From NCBI RefSeq assembly GCF_016127915.1, contig NZ_CP066059.1, positions 1 to 64,000 of the forward strand: 64,000 bases of DNA, written 5' to 3'. The notes beneath the pieces were generated by a model that was not told the DNA's origin, made no database searches, and saw nothing but the letters and a program-made list of their open reading frames with translations. Both the position numbers and the translations under genes were made by a program. This DNA is from Streptococcus oralis (GTDB lineage: Bacteria > Bacillota > Bacilli > Lactobacillales > Streptococcaceae). Shown here piece by piece: positions 59,181-64,000 of this stretch (position 1 is its first letter; the number at the start of each line of letters is the position of its first letter).

Positions 59181-59939
59181 ATGACACTTTTAGATGTAAA
59201 ACACGTTCAAAAAATCTACAAAACACGTTTCCAAGGAAACCAAGTAGAAGCACTCAAAGATATTCACTTTACCGTAGAAAAGGGTGACTACGTTGCCATC
59301 ATGGGTGAGTCTGGTTCGGGGAAATCAACCCTGCTCAACATCCTAGCTATGCTGGATAAACCAACTCGCGGGCAGGTTTACCTAAACGGAACAGACACAG
59401 CAACCATTAAAAATTCACAGGCTTCTAGCTTCCGTCGTGAGAAGTTAGGCTTCGTCTTCCAAGACTTTAACTTGCTAGATACCTTGTCTGTTAAGGACAA
59501 TATCTTGCTTCCGTTAGTGTTATCACGAAAACCTATCACAGAGATGATGAAGAAATTGGTAGTGACAGCTGAAAATTTGGGCATCAACCAATTGCAAGAG
59601 AAGTACCCTTACGAGATCTCAGGTGGTCAAAAACAGCGGGTAGCAGTAGCACGCGCCATCATCACAGAACCTGAAATTCTCCTTGCTGATGAGCCAACAG
59701 GAGCCCTTGACTCCAAGTCATCTGCAGCACTTCTGGATGTATTTGATGAAATCAATGAGCGCGGTCAAACCATTCTGATGGTAACCCACTCAACGGCAGC
59801 AGCAAGTAGGGCCAAGCGTGTACTCTTTATCAAGGACGGCATTCTTTACAACCAAATCTACCGTGGAGACAAGACAGAGCGTCAGATGTTCCAAGAAATC
59901 TCTGATACTTTGACTGTTATGGCAAGCGAGGTGAATTAG
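59181..59939 (+). CDS. ABC transporter ATP-binding protein (BceA/VraD type)
   Basis: The 252-residue ATPase is of the peptide-antibiotic detoxification class. Walker A is GESGSGKSTLLNIL, the Q-loop is FVFQDFNLLDTLSVKDNILLPL, the signature is ISGGQKQRVAVARA, Walker B is ILLADEPTGALDSKSS, and the H-loop is MVTHSTAAASRAKR. AAGGAG precedes the ATG. It pairs with the permease that starts one base after its stop. These pairs usually give resistance to bacitracin, lantibiotics or similar peptides, and signal to a Bce-like sensor kinase. Confidence 0.93.
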   Translation: MTLLDVKHVQKIYKTRFQGNQVEALKDIHFTVEKGDYVAIMGESGSGKSTLLNILAMLDKPTRGQVYLNGTDTATIKNSQASSFRREKLGFVFQDFNLLDTLSVKDNILLPLVLSRKPITEMMKKLVVTAENLGINQLQEKYPYEISGGQKQRVAVARAIITEPEILLADEPTGALDSKSSAALLDVFDEINERGQTILMVTHSTAAASRAKRVLFIKDGILYNQIYRGDKTERQMFQEISDTLTVMASEVN

Positions 59940-59940
59940 T

Positions 59941-61929
59941 ATGTTCCGATTAACCAATAAGTTAGCGGTATCTAACTTGATTAAAAACCGCAAACTCTAC
60001 TACCCCTTTGCCCTTGCTGTTCTCTTAGCAGTGACCATCACCTATCTCTTTTACTCACTGTCACTTAATCCTAACATTGGCAAGATCCGAGGGGGAGAAA
60101 CTATCTCTATGACCCTGGCTCTCGGTATGGTGGTTGTTACCATCGCTTCTGGAATTATTGTCCTTTATGCCAATAGTTTTGTCATGAAGAACCGCTCAAA
60201 GGAGCTGGGTGTATATGGTATGCTGGGTCTTGAAAAGCGCCATTTAATCAGTATGATTTTTAAGGAGCTTCTTATTTTTGGTTCCTTAACCTTGACAGCT
60301 GGTCTCGGCCTAGGAGCTCTCTTTGATAAGCTAATCTTTGCCCTTCTTCTGAAGCTGATGAAGATGAAAGTGGAGCTCGTTTCGACTTTCCAACCAATTG
60401 TCTTTATCCTAGTTCTCATCGTCTTTGGAGCTATCTTCCTAGGTTTGATTTTTATCAATGCCTTTCGCATCGCCCGCATGAATGCCCTTCAGCTCTCTCG
60501 TGAAAAGGCCAGTGGTGAGAAAAAAGGACGTTTCTTAGGCCTTCAAACTATTCTAGGTCTAATCAGTTTGGGAGCTGGTTATTACCTAGCAGTAACAGTT
60601 GAAAATCCACTTTCTGCTGTTCTGATTTTCTTCGTAGCAGTTTTGTTAGTTATTTTGGGAACTTATCTTCTCTTCAATGCAGGGATCACAGTTTTCCTAC
60701 AAATCTTAAAGAAAAACAAGCGTTATTATTACCAACCCAACAACATGATTTCTGTATCCAATCTCATTTTCCGTATGAAGAAAAATGCGGTTGGTCTAGC
60801 GACGATTGCTATTCTTTCAACCATGGTCTTGGTGACCATGTCTGCTGCAACAAGTATCTTTAAGGGCTCTGAAACTTTCAAGAAAGTCATGAATCCACAT
60901 GATTTCGGAATTACAGGACAGAATGTTGAAAAAGAAGACATAAATAAACTCCTAGACCAGTATGCTAGTGATAAGGGATTGACTGTTACAAAGAAAGAAG
61001 TCCTTACATACAGTAGCTTTGCTGTAGCAAATCAAGAAGGCACGAAATTGACTATTTTTGAGGAAGGTCAAAATCGTGTTAAACCGAAAACTGTTTTTAT
61101 GGTCTTTGACCAAAAAGACTACGAGAATATGACGGGTCAGAAACTCGCACTTTCAGGAAAGGAAGTTGGATTGTTTACTAAAAACAAAGAACTTCAAGGA
61201 CAGAAAGAACTGACTCTGAATGACCAGACCTACACGATCAAAGAAGAAATCAAAAAAGATTTTATTCTTGAACATGTCCCAAATCAGTACAATATTCTAA
61301 CTTCGGACTATAATTATCTGATTGTTCCTGACTTACAAGCCTTTCTTGACCAGCATCCTAATTCTTCCATCTTTAATCAATACTACGGTGGTATGAACGT
61401 AACGGCTAGCGAGGAAGAGCAGCTTAAAATTGCAGATGATTATTCAAAATTCGTCAACAACTTTAATAGAGAATTAAGCAAAGAAGGAAGCTATGTTTAT
61501 GGAAGCAATCTAGCTGATAGCAGTGCGCAGGTGAGTGCTCTCTTTGGTGGAGTCTTCTTCATCGGTATCTTCCTCTCTATCATCTTTATGGTGGGGACAG
61601 TTCTTGTCATCTACTACAAACAAATCTCTGAAGGCTATGAAGATCGTGAACGCTTTATCATTTTGCAAAAAGTTGGTCTCGATCAAAAGCAAATCAAGCA
61701 AACTATCAACAAACAGGTGCTAACTGTATTCTTCCTCCCATTGCTCTTTGCCTTCCTACACCTTGCCTTTGCCTATCATATGCTTAGCCTCATCCTAAAA
61801 ATCATTGGGGTGCTAGATGCGACCATGATGTTGACAGTCACACTGTCCATCTGTGCGATCTTCCTCATTGTCTATGTCTTAATCTTTATGATTACCTCAA
61901 GAAGTTATCGCAAGATTGTGCAAATGTAA
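59941..61929 (+). CDS. ABC transporter permease (BceB/VraE type, FtsX-like)
   Basis: The 662-residue permease has ten likely membrane helices. FtsX-type units are FVMKNRSKELGVYGMLGLEK (about residues 80-99) and, near the end, YEDRERFIILQKVGLDQKQI. Between helices seven and eight lies a large outside domain (about residues 315-520), the peptide-sensing loop typical of BceB. It forms the transporter with the upstream ATPase. The terminator follows within a few bases. Confidence 0.92.
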   Translation: MFRLTNKLAVSNLIKNRKLYYPFALAVLLAVTITYLFYSLSLNPNIGKIRGGETISMTLALGMVVVTIASGIIVLYANSFVMKNRSKELGVYGMLGLEKRHLISMIFKELLIFGSLTLTAGLGLGALFDKLIFALLLKLMKMKVELVSTFQPIVFILVLIVFGAIFLGLIFINAFRIARMNALQLSREKASGEKKGRFLGLQTILGLISLGAGYYLAVTVENPLSAVLIFFVAVLLVILGTYLLFNAGITVFLQILKKNKRYYYQPNNMISVSNLIFRMKKNAVGLATIAILSTMVLVTMSAATSIFKGSETFKKVMNPHDFGITGQNVEKEDINKLLDQYASDKGLTVTKKEVLTYSSFAVANQEGTKLTIFEEGQNRVKPKTVFMVFDQKDYENMTGQKLALSGKEVGLFTKNKELQGQKELTLNDQTYTIKEEIKKDFILEHVPNQYNILTSDYNYLIVPDLQAFLDQHPNSSIFNQYYGGMNVTASEEEQLKIADDYSKFVNNFNRELSKEGSYVYGSNLADSSAQVSALFGGVFFIGIFLSIIFMVGTVLVIYYKQISEGYEDRERFIILQKVGLDQKQIKQTINKQVLTVFFLPLLFAFLHLAFAYHMLSLILKIIGVLDATMMLTVTLSICAIFLIVYVLIFMITSRSYRKIVQM

Positions 61930-61930
61930 A

Positions 61931-61965
61931 AAAGATACCTCGATGTTTATCGAGGTATCTTTTAT
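61931..61965. terminator. bidirectional terminator
   Basis: The 14-bp perfect stem AAAGATACCTCGAT / ATCGAGGTATCTTT with loop GTTT lies between the convergent permease and VIT1-type genes. Confidence 0.9.
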
Positions 61966-61966
61966 C

Positions 61967-62662
61967 TTAAATGCTAAAGAGTTGTCCAAACAGGTAAGTT
62001 ACTGCCATGGTAAGAAGTCCGATACAGAGGTTACGGATCATAGCTGTTTTCGTAGGAGCCTTACCTAGTTTAGCACTGGTATAGCCAGTGACGAGAAGGG
62101 AAAGGGCCACGATAAAGACAGTAGCAGGAATGCGATAGTCATTTGGAAAGATAGTGATAGAAAGCATAGGAGGAAGACTTCCCAGTACAAAGGCGATAAA
62201 GCTAGAGATCGCAGCATGCCAAGGATTGGTAAATTCTTCGTACTCGATACCGTATTTTTCCTCAACCAAGGCTTTCAGTGGATTTTTTAAAAAGGCCTTG
62301 TTGGTCAAGAGTTGGGCGGACGTTTCACACTCACCATTTTGAAGGTAAGCCACATAGAGGGATTGTTTTGCAGATTCGATGTCTTTATCCAAGAGCAACT
62401 GTTCTCTGGCAACAGCGGCTTCTTCCGTGTCTTTTTGAGTGGATACAGAGACATATTCGCCACCAGCCATAGAAAAAGCACCAGCGAGGATAGCAGCCAA
62501 ACCTGATAAAAAGATAATCCAGATACTGCTTGTCGCACTGGCAACACCGATAACGACTCCAGCGATGGAAATAATCCCATCATTGGCTCCCAGAACACCT
62601 GCGCGTAGGATATTGAGTCGTCCTGCAAAGTTTGCATCAATTTCATGTTTTATTTCAGTCAT
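61967..62662 (-). CDS. VIT1/CCC1 family iron-manganese transporter
   Basis: The protein is 231 residues. The N-terminal block LNILRAGVLGANDGIISIAGVVIGV is the CCC1 signature. FSMAGGEYVSVSTQKDTEEA is the second, followed by a cytosolic helical hairpin (about residues 85-140) and three more membrane helices. The family moves Fe2+ or Mn2+ out of the cytosol. The ATG at 62662 is chosen since AAAGGAG lies 6 bases upstream; an ATG two codons earlier is too close to that site, and the frame to 62710 lacks one. Confidence 0.9.
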   Translation of the reverse strand: MTEIKHEIDANFAGRLNILRAGVLGANDGIISIAGVVIGVASATSSIWIIFLSGLAAILAGAFSMAGGEYVSVSTQKDTEEAAVAREQLLLDKDIESAKQSLYVAYLQNGECETSAQLLTNKAFLKNPLKALVEEKYGIEYEEFTNPWHAAISSFIAFVLGSLPPMLSITIFPNDYRIPATVFIVALSLLVTGYTSAKLGKAPTKTAMIRNLCIGLLTMAVTYLFGQLFSI

Positions 62663-62824
62663 AGTCATCTCCTTTCTCTCCATTATAGAGAAAAGAGTAG
62701 GGGAATACAAACTTTTTAAACTATCTGAAAAAAGTTCTACGATTCTAATTTTTAGGCCCTTTGAAGTTTCACCGAAAAAGTAGTGCTATCCTACTGTACT
62801 GGACCTTTTTAAACTTATCTATGG

Positions 62825-62830
62825 TATAAT
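62825..62830 (+). promoter_or_regulatory. -10 element of the HAD genes
   Basis: TGGTATAAT (extended -10), 38 bases before the first HAD gene. Confidence 0.55.
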
Positions 62831-62867
62831 AGAAGATAGATTTATCAATTGGAGAACGAAGGATTTT

Positions 62868-63659
62868 ATGATTAAACTTGTAGCAACCGATATGGATGGA
62901 ACCTTTCTAGATGGAGAGGGTCGGTTTGATATGGAACGCCTCAAAAACGTACTTGTTTCCTACAAGGAAAAGGGGATTTATTTTGCTGTAGCTTCAGGTC
63001 GTGGTATTCTGTCCCTGAAAAAGTTGTTTGCGGATGTGCGTGATGAAGTGATTTTTATAGCTGAAAACGGGAGCTATGTTGAGTTTCATGGTGAGGATAT
63101 GTATGAGGCTACGATGTCTCGGGATTTTTACTTGAGCACTTTTGAAGCTTTAAAGAAATCACCATATTTTGATGAAAGAAAGATGCTCTTGACGGGGAAA
63201 AAAGCTTGTTATGTTTTGGACACAGTGGATGAAACTTATCTTAAGTTAAGTAGTCACTACAATGAAAATATTCAAAAAGTAGCGAGTTTGGAAGATATCA
63301 CGGATGAGATTTTTAAATTCACCACCAACTTTACAGAAGAAACGATAGAAGTTGGTGAGGCCTGGGTCAACGAAAATGTTCCTGGTGTGAAAGCCATGAC
63401 CACAGGTTTTGAGTCCATCGATATTGTCTTAGACTATGTTGATAAGGGTGTGGCTATTGTTGAGCTGGCAAAAAAACTTGGTCTAACCATGGATCAGGTT
63501 ATGGCGTTTGGCGATAATCTCAATGACCTTCATATGATGCAGGTTGTTGGGCACCCAATCGCTCCTGAAAATGCGCGACCAGAGATTTTAGAATTAGCAG
63601 AAGCAGTGATTGGCCACCATAAGGACCAATCAGTGATGGCTTATATGGAGGGCTTGTAA
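62868..63659 (+). CDS. Cof-type HAD-IIB phosphatase
   Basis: The 263-residue protein has motif I ATDMDGTFLDGEGRF, motif II FAVASGRGI, and motifs III-IV KGVAIVELAKKLGL and AFGDNLNDLHMMQVVGHPIAPENA. Between them lies the C2B cap domain. Such enzymes remove phosphate from sugar phosphates, nucleotides or flavin precursors; the substrate is not predictable here. CGAAGG precedes the ATG. The stop overlaps the start of a second HAD gene by one base. Confidence 0.92.
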   Translation: MIKLVATDMDGTFLDGEGRFDMERLKNVLVSYKEKGIYFAVASGRGILSLKKLFADVRDEVIFIAENGSYVEFHGEDMYEATMSRDFYLSTFEALKKSPYFDERKMLLTGKKACYVLDTVDETYLKLSSHYNENIQKVASLEDITDEIFKFTTNFTEETIEVGEAWVNENVPGVKAMTTGFESIDIVLDYVDKGVAIVELAKKLGLTMDQVMAFGDNLNDLHMMQVVGHPIAPENARPEILELAEAVIGHHKDQSVMAYMEGL

Positions 63660-64000
63660 TGGCAGATATTAAATTGATTGCACTCGATTTAGATGGAACC
63701 TTGCTGACAACGGATAAAAAGCTGACAGATCGTACCAAGGCGGTCCTCAAAGCTGCGCGTGACCGTGGCATCAAGGTCGTTCTGACAACGGGACGTCCTC
63801 TGAAGGCTATGGATTTCTTTCTCCATGAGCTAGGGACTGATGGTCAGGAGGATGAGTACACCATCACCTTTAATGGTGGTCTAGTGCAAAAAAACACAGG
63901 AGGGATTCTCGATAAAACCGTCTTTTCAATCGACGATGTGGCACGCTTGTACGAGGAAACTGAAAAACTGAGATTACCGTTAGATGCCATTTCAGAAGGA
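63659..64000 (+). CDS. second Cof-type HAD-IIB phosphatase, N-terminal 114 aa (cut by window end)
   Basis: The visible part has motif I IALDLDGTLLTTDKKLT and motif II VVLTTGRPLKAMDFFL, then the start of the cap (YTITFNGGLVQ). It runs off the window in frame. It overlaps the previous HAD gene stop (TAATG), so the two paralogues are transcribed and translated together. Confidence 0.92.
   Translation, partial: MADIKLIALDLDGTLLTTDKKLTDRTKAVLKAARDRGIKVVLTTGRPLKAMDFFLHELGTDGQEDEYTITFNGGLVQKNTGGILDKTVFSIDDVARLYEETEKLRLPLDAISEG

Overview
The window looks like chromosome from a mitis-group Streptococcus (S. mitis, S. oralis, S. infantis or a close relative of S. pneumoniae). The evidence is low-GC DNA, extended -10 promoters (TGnTATAAT), pneumococcus-like proteins such as an 822-residue GyrA, a 695-residue TopA and a 709-residue Tex, a competence-type TACGAATA box before dprA, and a BceAB-type transporter. 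The exact species cannot be fixed from the sequence alone. Most of the window is conserved core genome. About 56 protein genes, one tRNA gene and a short leader-peptide gene can be supported.

Layout. 1-3.3 kb: end of the suf Fe-S assembly operon (sufS, sufU, sufB) plus an unknown gene lying between sufB and a decayed copy of the sufB 3' end. 3.4-8.2 kb: amino-acid permease, YitT membrane protein, DegV protein, HU, and lactate dehydrogenase on the minus strand. 8.4-12.6 kb: gyrA, sortase A and a formate/nitrite-type channel. 12.7-17.9 kb: O-acetylhomoserine sulfhydrylase, DUF2130 protein, hydrolase, truB, udk. 18-25.9 kb: xseA-xseB-(ispA+tlyA in one reading frame)-argR-recN-phosphoesterase, then lepA. 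26-31.7 kb: lipoprotein, dprA, topA, DUF454, cutC, YjbR-like. 31.8-37.7 kb: a leucine operon behind a CodY-like box and a leader-peptide attenuator (leuA-leuB-DUF1294-leuC-leuD-YrdC-like). 37.8-44.5 kb: guaC, tRNA-Arg(CCG), rnc-smc, ribF. 44.6-47.1 kb: a three-gene cluster of unknown role (RlaP-like nucleotidyltransferase, zinc-ribbon protein with a PriA-like segment, TPR protein). 47.2-49.0 kb: minus-strand operon of a 43-residue protein, a permease and a TIGR03943 protein. 49.0-55.8 kb: accessory island with decayed sequence, a type III restriction-modification pair and an OLD-like ATPase broken by a frameshift at an A6 run. 55.9-64 kb: tex-sprT, PspC-like protein, a Bce-type ABC transporter with its predicted operator and a 36-residue ORF, a VIT1-type transporter and two HAD phosphatases, the last cut by the window end.

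The points most worth a second look are the leucine attenuator combined with a CodY box, the ispA-tlyA fusion, the A6C frameshift in the island ATPase, the sufB-tail duplication, the 44.6-47.1 kb cluster, two genes (ribF and tex) whose promoter spacing predicts leaderless mRNAs, and the TTACA-N4-TGTAA operator before the Bce-type transporter. All homology calls come from reading motifs and from memory of the families. No database search was run.
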